NCBI RefSeq assembly: GCF_014205845.1
Contig: NZ_JACHCR010000025.1
Span: 53,104-117,103 of the forward strand
Direction of reading: 5' to 3'
DNA length: 64,000 nt
Origin: Mucilaginibacter cryoferens
GTDB lineage: Bacteria; Bacteroidota; Bacteroidia; Sphingobacteriales; Sphingobacteriaceae
The stretch's first letter is position 1. Each line of letters opens with the position of its first letter. The position numbers were made by a program, and so were the translations under genes. Positions 48,525 to 57,118 of the stretch are shown in pieces. The notes under the pieces were generated by a model. That model was not told the DNA's origin and did not search any database. It saw only the letters and a list, made by a program, of their open reading frames with translations.

Positions 48525-50609
48525 ATGAAGACACCTAATACCAAAATCTTACTATTAGGTTTAAGCATCGGCGCATTTCTTTTTGTTTTAGCGGTTTTTA
48601 TTTACAGTTGTAAAAAAGATGTTCGGAGTAATACGAATAATAAAGATCAGCTTAGTACTACCGTTATACAGGCCAAATTATGGTATGAAAATACTTATCC
48701 TAAGAAAAAGCGTCCCGCTAATATATCAATACAGAATTTAGATACCAATAATGTCGATTTAAGCCAGATTGTTAATCCTGATTGGAGCAACGCCTCAAGT
48801 TATAGTCGCTTTGACGATGATGTTATCGAAATGCCTTTAGATTCGGCAAGTAAATTGGGTATCGACTTAACTAACGCCCTTGCTGCCCAATCTGTTTATC
48901 AAAATAAATATAGCCATAAGTCGATCCTTTTATTAAAACAGTTTGATAAGTATAATGCTTATATTATGACTATTATAGCTGCCCCTTCTTACCTTAAAGG
49001 TGAGATGAGTAAAATTGACCATAATACATACAGCAAACGAGATAGTGATTTTACCGGTGTTGTAATGTATTCTACACCCAAAGGAGATTTTGTAAATGGC
49101 TGGCTTTACAGTAACGGTACTATTACCGGCCATCTATCGCCACAGGGTGCCCCTGCTGATAGCATTATAACAACGCGGGGTAAATCAACAGTACAAAATA
49201 TAAAAACAAATAAGGTAGTTGCCGTCACTAGTTGTACAGATTGGGTTCAACTGGTGCTCGATAGCCATGGCGATGTTATTGAACGTATACCTTTGAGCCC
49301 TACCTGCTCAACCATATATATTGATGCAACAGGCGGTGCCGCAGATTTACCCCCAGCTAGCGGCGGTGGATTAACTGGCACAAGTGGGGGATCTACATCG
49401 CCTCCCGTACCGGTAGTTAATTGTACTGTTTCGGCTGCTAATGCCAGTTATAGCAAGGTAAAGGTAAACAGCTTAAAAGTACAAAAGGTAAACCCCGCTG
49501 ATGGTGGTGGCTTCCCGCCGCCAAGTGGGAATGTGCCTTGCCCAACAATATCAACTCCCAATTTTGGCTTAGATCCAAACTGCTTAAATTGTGTAATTTC
49601 GGATGGTAATTTTGATGCTTTTTTAGATGCTGCAAGAAATGCCGGGCTTACTGTGTCAGACCCATATGACGACACTTTTACTATAAATGGGGTTGATTAT
49701 AACGGCCAAATCACAAAATTAACATATCCTGATGGAAGCGTTGTCTACTACTTTAGTCCTGATGTGAGTTCAGGTTCATTTACAACTGGGATGGAATATA
49801 ATCTTGGAAATTCTGCTCCTGGTGCAAATAATAGCGGAAGTGTCAATCCTGCGGGCAACGTTTCCGCTATTTCTGGATTACAATTTGGTAATCCTTCATC
49901 TTACCTTGGTAGCAGTCCGATTACTTATTCGCCGTCCACAGGTGGTAATGGAACAGCTACTTTTTTTGTTGCTAATCCTTCTAACATGGATTGGTCAAAC
50001 GAACCTGATAATATAACTTTGCCTGATCCAACCCCGATTATTTATTCTCAATATCAGCAAACTACTCCATGGCCAAATATTGCAAACATTGTCCCATTCG
50101 AAAAATTTGTACCTTATCGTACAGATGCTAATGGTAAAGGTGTTAACTGCTTAACTTTAAGTAAAGAACAAATTGCTAAAGCTGGTTATGGAGTTTCAGG
50201 ATATTTGCCAGGTAGTCAAACCTTTCAAACCTATACATCTGCAAATGTTGTAAACTTAGTACAAACTAAGGAGGCTATAACCTATATTATCAGCGCATTG
50301 ACAAACAAAATACCCGTAATAGCAGGTGTGGATGCCTTTCCTGGCTCATCTAATCCAAAACCAAAGGGAGATGACATAACCGACCATTTTATCACAATAG
50401 ATGGAATGGGAACGGATGCTGGTGGGAAATATTTTCATTTTGTAGATAATTCTACAAGTAATCCAAGTAAAGGTGATTATTATGGCAATAAGCTTTATTA
50501 TAATGAAACAACCGGAAAAATTACCGGGAAGTGCTTCACCGGATATACCGACTTCCAAGGTGGGCATGATTATATAGTTACACAAATTCGTAAAAGCATA
50601 AAAAAATAA
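48525..50609 (+). CDS. lipoprotein with a papain-like (cysteine peptidase-type) C-terminal domain
   Basis: A 694-residue lipoprotein. The signal peptide ends in the lipobox FIYSC, so Cys29 is the lipidation site. A 'QAKLWYENTYP' stretch near residue 50 recurs in Sphingobacteriaceae lipoproteins. Residues ~270-340 are a Gly/Pro/Ser-rich linker. The C-terminal ~160 residues look like a papain-fold enzyme: NCLTLSKEQIAK (Cys542), KIPVIAGVD, TDHFITIDGM (His621) and FHFVDN (Asp641/Asn642), in the order Cys-His-Asp/Asn. I propose a secreted cysteine peptidase or papain-like toxin anchored in the membrane; the catalytic call rests on motif order only. Two small exported proteins follow 4 and 72 bases downstream. 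Base composition of this block is more AT-rich than its neighbours. Confidence 0.65.
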   Translation: MKTPNTKILLLGLSIGAFLFVLAVFIYSCKKDVRSNTNNKDQLSTTVIQAKLWYENTYPKKKRPANISIQNLDTNNVDLSQIVNPDWSNASSYSRFDDDVIEMPLDSASKLGIDLTNALAAQSVYQNKYSHKSILLLKQFDKYNAYIMTIIAAPSYLKGEMSKIDHNTYSKRDSDFTGVVMYSTPKGDFVNGWLYSNGTITGHLSPQGAPADSIITTRGKSTVQNIKTNKVVAVTSCTDWVQLVLDSHGDVIERIPLSPTCSTIYIDATGGAADLPPASGGGLTGTSGGSTSPPVPVVNCTVSAANASYSKVKVNSLKVQKVNPADGGGFPPPSGNVPCPTISTPNFGLDPNCLNCVISDGNFDAFLDAARNAGLTVSDPYDDTFTINGVDYNGQITKLTYPDGSVVYYFSPDVSSGSFTTGMEYNLGNSAPGANNSGSVNPAGNVSAISGLQFGNPSSYLGSSPITYSPSTGGNGTATFFVANPSNMDWSNEPDNITLPDPTPIIYSQYQQTTPWPNIANIVPFEKFVPYRTDANGKGVNCLTLSKEQIAKAGYGVSGYLPGSQTFQTYTSANVVNLVQTKEAITYIISALTNKIPVIAGVDAFPGSSNPKPKGDDITDHFITIDGMGTDAGGKYFHFVDNSTSNPSKGDYYGNKLYYNETTGKITGKCFTGYTDFQGGHDYIVTQIRKSIKK

Positions 50610-50613
50610 ATTT

Positions 50614-51198
50614 ATGAAATGTAAATTATTAGTGTTAATCCTATCAATGTTTATTTCAGTTGCCGCTAATTCTCAAATACCTAAGCATCACTATTCGAAA
50701 TCAAAAAAGACAAATTTAAGTACACCCGCAAATACAGCTCGTGGTTATTTAGAGTGGTATTTAAACAGTAGGGGCAGATTAAATAGAATTGGATTTATAG
50801 ATTCTTGTGGAAAGGAAAAGTTTTACTGTGTAAACTTTGATGAGGTTGATCGTTATTTACTTGAATTTAAAAAAAGTGGATATGTTTCTGATCTCTATAT
50901 ATCAAAATTAAGAGATTACTTTGAAAAAATAGCATGGGAATTAGAAAAATATCCACGGAAAGACGTACTTATACATGGTTTTGAAGCTGATTTTATTTTA
51001 AATATAGGGATGGAAGAAGGTAACTTTGAAAATGATTTACGGCATGGAAAATTTGAATGTATCAGAAGACTCAAAGATTTATCTGGGCGAAATTTGGCAA
51101 TAGTATTAGCGGATATAGGAACTATGCATTTAAAACTCATTTTTACATTATCAAAGTATGCCGGCCGTTGGCATATTATGTCCTATCAAACTTTTTAA
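50614..51198 (+). CDS. small exported protein after the papain-like lipoprotein, DUF3828/NTF2-like
   Basis: A 194-residue protein with a signal peptide (MKCKLLVLILSMFISVAANS, cut near NSQ). The body begins TARGYLEWYLNSRGRLNRIG, like DUF3828/NTF2-type proteins, and contains ADFILNIGMEEGNFENDLRH. The DUF3828 call is a motif resemblance, not a proven match. The start lies 4 bases after the lipoprotein stop, so the two genes are translationally coupled. It is well placed to act on the upstream enzyme, for example as an inhibitor or immunity protein. Confidence 0.65.
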   Translation: MKCKLLVLILSMFISVAANSQIPKHHYSKSKKTNLSTPANTARGYLEWYLNSRGRLNRIGFIDSCGKEKFYCVNFDEVDRYLLEFKKSGYVSDLYISKLRDYFEKIAWELEKYPRKDVLIHGFEADFILNIGMEEGNFENDLRHGKFECIRRLKDLSGRNLAIVLADIGTMHLKLIFTLSKYAGRWHIMSYQTF

Positions 51199-51270
51199 AC
51201 AACGCCGAACCGGAACACGCGATGCCTGCCAAATGGAACGCTCAAACTCAGTGTAGATACTAACCTAATC

Positions 51271-51759
51271 ATGTCGGTAATTAGAGCCTATTTTATTTTA
51301 GTAGTGCTATTGTGTTCATTAACAGTTAAAGCACAGTCTGCTCTGGATTATGCTGGGTTCAGTAAATTTGTTGGTAAGGGGTATAAACTATCGGAGGGTT
51401 TAAAATTTAACTGCGAATGGATGTATGCGGTTGTAAAAATTGAAATCAATAAAGAAAGTAAGATAACGAAATACAAAGTTGTAAACAGGTTACCCGATAC
51501 TGTTAAGTACGACTTTGGTTTTCTTATTGGGTATAAGTTTTCAGAAAAAATGAAGGTCAATGGGCATTCATTAGTCTTTTATTTTTCGATTGATAATTCA
51601 GAAATATGCAAACCAAAGCCTGGGCAAAAGATATTTTATAGTCCGAACCAAGTTGTTGGTATAATATATGAGATTTTAGAGCAAACAAGGTTGGAAGATC
51701 CCAGAACGATTATCGAACCATATCCCATTATAAAAATGTACATGGCTCCTCAACAATAG
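51271..51759 (+). CDS. small exported hypothetical protein, third gene of the papain-like module
   Basis: A 162-residue protein with a signal peptide (MSVIRAYFILVVLLCSLTVK, cut near AQSA). No family is recognised. The body is strand-rich (FNCEWMYAVVKIEINKESKI, YKVVNRLPDTVKYDFGFLIG). It follows the previous gene by 72 bases on the same strand, with no promoter or terminator between, so the three genes are likely one operon. It converges on the next gene. Confidence 0.6.
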   Translation: MSVIRAYFILVVLLCSLTVKAQSALDYAGFSKFVGKGYKLSEGLKFNCEWMYAVVKIEINKESKITKYKVVNRLPDTVKYDFGFLIGYKFSEKMKVNGHSLVFYFSIDNSEICKPKPGQKIFYSPNQVVGIIYEILEQTRLEDPRTIIEPYPIIKMYMAPQQ

Positions 51760-51803
51760 GGGTATTGCATTTGGATTGTTTAGCTTAATTATTGGAATTA
51801 TCT

Positions 51804-52925
51804 TTAATTCTGTACCACCGGCTCATAATCTACCGGCAACAGCTCAGCCATGCGGCTTTTGCCCCAATCGCCCTCAAAAATTACACCTTGCGGATTGGCT
51901 ATAATGCCGTTGCTGTCAAAAAAAGCATGCGGCTCATCAAATGAAAGAATGGTGATAGGGTAGTTGGGTACCTCTAACGGGTGGTAAACGGAAAGATCGC
52001 TTACCTCTCTTTTCCGGGTATAAATTACATACAGGCAATCGTTAAATCCAAGGGCAAATAGGCCTGGCTGATCTGTTCTGCTGGCGAAGTCGGCCGGGAT
52101 TAAGGGGGGCTTCGTGTATAATGATTGTATGTATTTAAAGTTATTGGTTCCTAATCGTCCTACTTTATAATCAGGATTGGGTTTACGGGCTAGTCTTAAA
52201 ACTTCAAAGCCTTCCCTGGTGGTTTCATCGGTAATTACCGATCTTAAAAAGTGCATGGATGAGCCCTGGTAAGCTACAAGTCTGCGTTTTTCCCACTTGC
52301 GTTTTTGCGATTTACTGCCTTTGAGTTCCTGGAATACCGAGATGCCTTCGTAATAAAAGACTCCTTTGGGCTCGAAACTGAATTTGGTGATCTTATATTT
52401 AATGAGGTAGCCCAGGGCCTTGTTTTCTATTTCCACAAAATCGTCGCCGCTTGATGCCGATAGGATTCCCGTTTTCGAGTCGAAATCGACATCTACAACA
52501 TCGGGATTTAAGATCTTGCAAAGCTGCGCATTTGCTGATGTGCCTAAAAATAGGTTTTTAAAATCATTATAGTTTCGTTGCCGGTTTGGGTCGGGTTTTA
52601 TATTTACCTCCTGTAGCATAATAGTTTTAGGCTTTAAAGAAATTTCGGCAAGGACGATATCTTTAGTACCGGTCATTAGGTTAAGGCTATAGGTTTCGTA
52701 ACCAATCGCTGTTACGATAAAGGTATATTGCCCGGGCTTTACATTACTAAGGGTGAAGGTGCCATCATCGGCGGTTTTATTGCCAACAATGGCGTTGTTT
52801 AAAAATGCACTGGCATTGGCAACCGGTTTTTTGTCGTCGCTATTTATAATTTTGCCGGTGATCTTTATCTGACCAAGGCAAAAAACAGGCGCCATCAACA
52901 ACAGTAAAAAGAGGATATTCCGCAT
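51804..52925 (-). CDS. carboxypeptidase-like regulatory domain protein
   Basis: A 373-residue exported protein. A signal peptide (cut near GQIK) is followed by a CarboxypepD_reg-like beta-sandwich (residues ~22-105: ITGKIINSDDKKPVANASAF, GYETYSL). The rest (for example FEPKGVFYYEGISVFQELKG) is soluble and unassigned. This architecture is frequent in Bacteroidota outer-surface proteins of unknown role. It is minus strand, 44 bases from the converging papain-module gene. Confidence 0.75.
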   Translation of the reverse strand: MRNILFLLLLMAPVFCLGQIKITGKIINSDDKKPVANASAFLNNAIVGNKTADDGTFTLSNVKPGQYTFIVTAIGYETYSLNLMTGTKDIVLAEISLKPKTIMLQEVNIKPDPNRQRNYNDFKNLFLGTSANAQLCKILNPDVVDVDFDSKTGILSASSGDDFVEIENKALGYLIKYKITKFSFEPKGVFYYEGISVFQELKGSKSQKRKWEKRRLVAYQGSSMHFLRSVITDETTREGFEVLRLARKPNPDYKVGRLGTNNFKYIQSLYTKPPLIPADFASRTDQPGLFALGFNDCLYVIYTRKREVSDLSVYHPLEVPNYPITILSFDEPHAFFDSNGIIANPQGVIFEGDWGKSRMAELLPVDYEPVVQN

Positions 52926-53035
52926 AAATAAAATAAACTAAAATTTTAGTTATATCAAAATGTTTTTTAATGATTTGCTAAAACAGCGGCTTTTGAAGTT
53001 AATTGTATATTTATAGCCAATCGATATTGTTATGT

Positions 53036-53716
53036 ATGGCTGTAAATAAAAGGGTGATCTATAAATGGTGTTTCATTATTTCAATAGCATTGAACGTTAT
53101 CACCGTTGCCTATTTTATTGATAGGAAGGTTTACTTCGGTTACATGCGCCGGCATCAATTTGAGAAACAAAAATGGGACGCGCTTTTCAGCACTAAATCA
53201 GATAGCCAGGAGATTATATTTATAGGTAGCAGCTTAACAGAAGATTTTACTTTGAGGAGTACTTTCAATAATAATCATCTTAAAAACATGGGTTTTGGCG
53301 GCGCGGAAACAAAAGATATTTTAAACAACTTTAAACGCATCATCTTACGTAAACCTCCCTTGATATTTGTAGAGGCCGGCATTAACGATGTCAGAAACGG
53401 GAAGGATATGGATACAGCCTTTAAAAACTTTGTTGAAATGTGTATCCTTACAAAAAAAGCTTCTCCGGCAACTAAGCTGTATGTGCAATCGGTTTTGCCT
53501 ACGTTAAACAATAGTTTTAACGCAAAAATTAAAGACTACAACACTAAGGTACAAAACTACTGCAAGCTTAACCAGTTCATTTACATAGATATGTACAATA
53601 ATTTTATCGTTGATGGGCAGTTAAACGCAATGGCTACAACCGATGGCATTCACCTTACACCTTATGGGTACTACTTATGGAAAAAACAATTAGAGCCATA
53701 TCTCTCCAATAAGTGA
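53036..53716 (+). CDS. SGNH/GDSL hydrolase
   Basis: A 226-residue protein from the ATG at 53036 (a TTG further up is less likely). A membrane helix near residues 12-30 anchors it. The fold blocks are IIFIGSSLTEDF (Ser in G-S-S), NMGFGGAETKDIL (Gly block), VEAGINDVRNG (Asn block) and TDGIHLTPYGYYLW (Asp-x-x-His). It resembles acylhydrolases of the lysophospholipase/rhamnogalacturonan acetylesterase type; the substrate is unknown. Confidence 0.87.
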   Translation: MAVNKRVIYKWCFIISIALNVITVAYFIDRKVYFGYMRRHQFEKQKWDALFSTKSDSQEIIFIGSSLTEDFTLRSTFNNNHLKNMGFGGAETKDILNNFKRIILRKPPLIFVEAGINDVRNGKDMDTAFKNFVEMCILTKKASPATKLYVQSVLPTLNNSFNAKIKDYNTKVQNYCKLNQFIYIDMYNNFIVDGQLNAMATTDGIHLTPYGYYLWKKQLEPYLSNK

Positions 53717-53801
53717 TCAATAAGTTTAAAATAAATTAATTCAAAATACGTTAAACCTTTTTTAATTATATTGTTCTTACAGTATACACAATCGAAACAT
53801 T

Positions 53802-54191
53802 ATGAAAAAAATCTTGACTTTAATTTGCTGCACTGTATTATTGGCAGCTACATCCTGCAAAAAAGAAACAATTGTTGGGCCAGGTGCAACAACGGTTTTT
53901 ACCTCAACAACCGGTTGGGCGTTTGATACTGATATAAATGCTTATACTACTACTGTACCTATGCCCGAAATAAATAGCTATTATAACAACCATGGTGCTG
54001 TTTTAGTTTATTTGGTTGTTACAGACAACACTGGCACCAGCTACGAGCAGCTCCCTGATGTATTTGACGGTGTTACTTACCGCGCTGTTTATACAGGTGG
54101 ACGTTTGTATATTGATGCTCAAAACGCCGATGGCAGTAAGTTGGGCTCTGCTCCGGCGAATATAAATCTTAAGGTAGTTTTGGTACCGTAA
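53802..54191 (+). CDS. small lipoprotein of unknown function
   Basis: A 129-residue protein. The signal peptide ends in AATSC (lipobox), so Cys19 is lipidated. The body (GWAFDTDINAYTTTVPMPEI, YEQLPDVFDGVTYRAVYTGG) is a pattern I recall from many Bacteroidota small lipoproteins, but I know no function. It converges on fabI, with a strong terminator between. Confidence 0.7.
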   Translation: MKKILTLICCTVLLAATSCKKETIVGPGATTVFTSTTGWAFDTDINAYTTTVPMPEINSYYNNHGAVLVYLVVTDNTGTSYEQLPDVFDGVTYRAVYTGGRLYIDAQNADGSKLGSAPANINLKVVLVP

Positions 54192-54198
54192 GTTCAAA

Positions 54199-54257
54199 AG
54201 CTATTCCATAAAAAAGGGGTTTTGCATTTTGCAAAACCCCTTTTTTATGGAATAGCT
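54199..54257. terminator. long bidirectional terminator hairpin
   Basis: A stem of about 27 base pairs runs from 54199 to 54257. Left-arm parts are AGCTATTCCATAAAAAAGGG and GTTTTGCA, which pair with TGCAAAAC and CCCTTTTTTATGGAATAGCT. The T-run inside each arm serves both converging genes. Confidence 0.92.
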
Positions 54258-54264
54258 AAATTTC

Positions 54265-55077
54265 TTATTTCCCCATTTGGTCAATAACAGCTTGTGTTAC
54301 GCCGGTAAAAGAGAAACCACCATCGTGGAAAAGGTTTTGCATGGTTACCATTTTGGTAAGGTCGCTAAACATGGATACGCAGTAATCAGCACATTGGTCT
54401 GCATCAGCATTACCCAGCGGGCTCATTTTTTCTGCAAAATCGATAAACCCATCAAAGCCCTTAACACCAGAACCTGCAGTGGTACGGGTTGGCGATTGTG
54501 AGATAGTGTTTACACGTACTTTTTTGCTCACACCATACTCGTAACCAAAGTTACGGGCAATGCTTTCTAATACCGCCTTGTTATCGGCCATATCATTATA
54601 CCCCGGAAAATAACGCTGACCAGCTATATAGCTTAAAGCCAAAACAGATCCCCACTCGTTAATGGCATCGTGTTTCATAGCTGCCTGTAAAATGCGGTGT
54701 AAGCTTAAGGCCGAAATATCAAAACCTTTATGGGTAAAATCGTAATTGTTTTCTGGGTAAGGAATGTTTTTACGAACGTTGATGCTCATCCCTATGGAGT
54801 GCAAAATAAAATCAACACCGCCGCCAAAATGTTCTTTTGTTTTGGTGAACAGGTTGTTGATATCATCATTGCTGGTAACATCGGCGCCAATGATAGGTGC
54901 ATTGCACTCTTCTGCCAGTTTATTGAGTTCGCCCATGCGTAATGCGATAGGGGCGTTTGATAATACAATTTCTGCACCTTCCTGTACTGCGCGCTGCGCT
55001 ACTTTCCAGGCGATGGATTGCTCATTGAGGGCACCAAATATGATGCCTTTTTTGCCTTTTAATAAATTATAAGCCAT
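54265..55077 (-). CDS. fabI: enoyl-[acyl-carrier-protein] reductase FabI
   Basis: A 270-residue short-chain dehydrogenase-type reductase that completes each fatty-acid elongation cycle using NADH or NADPH. N-terminal nucleotide-binding part GKKGIIFGALNEQSIAWKVA (FabI-type), SIGMSINVRKNIPYPENNYD, and the Y-x6-K catalytic pair in YNDMADNKAVL. Normal length for FabI. A TAACTTTG box on the minus strand (55108-55101) lies 23 bases upstream of the start. Confidence 0.95.
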   Translation of the reverse strand: MAYNLLKGKKGIIFGALNEQSIAWKVAQRAVQEGAEIVLSNAPIALRMGELNKLAEECNAPIIGADVTSNDDINNLFTKTKEHFGGGVDFILHSIGMSINVRKNIPYPENNYDFTHKGFDISALSLHRILQAAMKHDAINEWGSVLALSYIAGQRYFPGYNDMADNKAVLESIARNFGYEYGVSKKVRVNTISQSPTRTTAGSGVKGFDGFIDFAEKMSPLGNADADQCADYCVSMFSDLTKMVTMQNLFHDGGFSFTGVTQAVIDQMGK

Positions 55078-55133
55078 GTGTTGAGTTTATGTAATTGGGG
55101 CAAAGTTATAATATTTTTATTCAGTTTGCAGAT

Positions 55134-55335
55134 AGTATCAAGTAGTTAGTATCAAGTATCAAGATTTCTGCTTAACTCTCTCGAGGTTAGCGTAGCGTAA
55201 CTCGTGGTAAAACCTGGAGTAAGCTTCCAGCTTATGTGGATAAGGCAACTGAAAGCTGCAATCATTATACCTATGGGCTGAAAGCCCGCGGGAGTTTTGT
55301 GCTGTTTCGATACCTGATACTAACTACTTGATACT
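55134..55335. repeat. 202-base inverted-repeat element between fabI and recN
   Basis: Arms 55134-55160 (AGTATCAAGTAGTTAGTATC, then AAGTATC) and 55309-55335 (GATACCTGATACTAACTACT, then TGATACT) are 27 bases each and match with one difference. The centre contains CTGAAAGCTG-type hairpins. The right arm ends at the recN stop codon (55335). A degenerate copy lies near 59520-59560 (GTATCAGGTGTCAAG). The rest of the gap shows no gene. Confidence 0.78.
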
Positions 55336-57026
55336 TATCCAAGCAATTCCCTTGCATTTTGCAAAGCACTTTCGCCTGGTTTATCGCCGCTTAGCATTTT
55401 GGCAATTTCTGTTATCCGCTCCTGGTTATTTAGCTTTTTCATGCGGGTGTACGTAGTGGCGGCGCTATCATCTTTATAAATAAAGTAATGATTTTTTCCT
55501 TTGCTGGCTATTTGCGGCAGGTGTGTAATGGTTATCACCTGTAAGTTACCGGCCAGTTGCGCCATTATATGCCCAACTTTATTGGCTACCTCGCCAGATA
55601 CGCCTGTATCTATCTCATCAAAAATGATAGTAGGCAATGCTGTATACTTTGCAATAATAGATTTAATGCTCAGCATCAGCCTCGAAAGCTCACCACCCGA
55701 TGCAACCTTACTCATTTCGGCCAGTGCATGGCCTTTATTGGCAGAGAAAAGGAACCGTACATGATCAACCCCATTATTGCCAAGTGTACCGCCACCCGGC
55801 AAATCAAAAGCCCCCCCTTTAGGGGGTAGGAGGGGCGCCATCTCAATCTTCAGCGTAGAGTTGCCCATCCCCATTTCGGCCAGGGTATCAATCACCTGCT
55901 TCTCTATAGCCGGGATGGCTTTTACGCGATTGGCAGTAAGCTTAGCCGCCAGTTTTTCTAATTCAGCCTTATCGGTAGCTAATTGTTTTTGTAGTTTTTC
56001 GATGGTTTCATCGCCAAACAAAGCTTGCTGTATCTTTTCGGATAGTTCATCCTGAATTTGCAGTAGCTCGGTGTTGCTGTTTACCCGGTGTTTCTTTTGC
56101 AGATTGTATATAAGGCTCAGGCGAATGTTGATCTCCTCAACCCGGGCATCATTGGTATGTGTTTTTTGTTCTATGCCTTCAACTTCGGCGGCAATATCTT
56201 TTAATTCTATAATGGTACTGTTTAGCCGCTGGTGCAACTCCTCAATTTGCGAATCAAATTGTTCTAACGATGCTAACTGCTGTCCGGCCTCGCGTAGTTG
56301 CGAAAGGGCCGCTGCTTCACCTTCCTGTATCAGGTAATAGGCACCGTAAAGATTACGCTTTATTTCCTCGGCATTGTTTAGGGCATAAAGCTCTTTTTCT
56401 AACGGCTCCTGCTCATCCGCGCTTAAGCTTACTTTTTCCAGCTCATCAAACTGAAACTGAAAATAATCAAGGTCGGCTTTGGCCTTATCACTTTCGGCAA
56501 TAAGCTCATTTAACTTTGAAGTATACTTTTTATAGGCTCTGAACTTGCTTTGGTAGTCGCTTAAAACATCATCGTGTTTAGCAACCGAATCAACAACCAG
56601 TAATTGAAACTCCGGGTCGTTGATCTCTAACGTAGCATGCTGCGAGTGAATATCTATCAGCTTTTCGCCTAATTGCTTAAGCGAGGTAAGGTTAACGGGC
56701 GTATCATTTACAAATGCCCTCGATTTGCCATCGGCCGAGATCTCCCTTCGCAATACGGTTTCGGCCTCATAATCCAGGTCGTTATCCTCAAAAAAAGAGC
56801 TTAAATGAAAACCGCTTATTTTAAACGAACCTTCAATAACACATTTTTTTTGCTGGTTAAAAAAATAACGACTCTCGGCACGCTGCCCTAAAATAAGCGA
56901 AAGAGCACCCAGTATGATCGATTTACCTGCACCGGTTTCGCCGGTAAGTATGTTAAGGCCTTCGCCAAAACTTATTTCCAGGTTATCAATCAGCGCGTAA
57001 TTGTTGATGGTTAGCTTTTGAAGCAT
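55335..57026 (-). CDS. recN: DNA repair protein RecN, with an in-frame C-rich palindromic insert
   Basis: A 563-residue SMC-like ATPase for double-strand break repair. Walker A is GETGAGKS (near 31), the signature SGGELSRLMLSIKS is near the C-terminus, and Walker B is TIIFDEIDTGVSG. A long coiled coil lies between. Residues about 397-413 (APLLPPKGGAF and a DLPGGG stretch) interrupt the conserved stretch before NNGVDHVRFLFSANKG and are encoded by the C-rich palindrome family at 55811-55839. Length is normal, so the insert is small. The ATG at 57026 lies 7 bases from a hairpin. Confidence 0.93.
   Translation of the reverse strand: MLQKLTINNYALIDNLEISFGEGLNILTGETGAGKSIILGALSLILGQRAESRYFFNQQKKCVIEGSFKISGFHLSSFFEDNDLDYEAETVLRREISADGKSRAFVNDTPVNLTSLKQLGEKLIDIHSQHATLEINDPEFQLLVVDSVAKHDDVLSDYQSKFRAYKKYTSKLNELIAESDKAKADLDYFQFQFDELEKVSLSADEQEPLEKELYALNNAEEIKRNLYGAYYLIQEGEAAALSQLREAGQQLASLEQFDSQIEELHQRLNSTIIELKDIAAEVEGIEQKTHTNDARVEEINIRLSLIYNLQKKHRVNSNTELLQIQDELSEKIQQALFGDETIEKLQKQLATDKAELEKLAAKLTANRVKAIPAIEKQVIDTLAEMGMGNSTLKIEMAPLLPPKGGAFDLPGGGTLGNNGVDHVRFLFSANKGHALAEMSKVASGGELSRLMLSIKSIIAKYTALPTIIFDEIDTGVSGEVANKVGHIMAQLAGNLQVITITHLPQIASKGKNHYFIYKDDSAATTYTRMKKLNNQERITEIAKMLSGDKPGESALQNARELLG
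55811..55839. repeat. C-rich palindrome inside recN
   Basis: CCCCC-TTTA-GGGGG (55813-55826), followed by TAGGAGGGGCGCC, matches the C-rich element family (compare CCCCCTTCAGGGGG at 59873 and 13380). Here it is translated in frame within RecN. Confidence 0.65.
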
Positions 57027-57032
57027 AAAAAA

Positions 57033-57059
57033 AGTATCCTTAATTTTATTAAGGATACT
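57033..57059 (-). terminator. hairpin between the M56 gene and recN
   Basis: A perfect 12-base stem AGTATCCTTAAT (57033-57044) and ATTAAGGATACT (57048-57059) with a TTT loop. On the minus strand it is followed by a run of seven T before the recN ATG. It fits a terminator for the M56/BlaI transcript, or an attenuator in the recN leader. TAATTTAG at 57065-57058 (minus) is a near-consensus -7 box for recN. Confidence 0.75.
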
Positions 57060-57118
57060 AAATTACGAATTAACGGTCTGTAAAATAAAATTTAATGAGT
57101 TATTGCTAAATAATTTAG

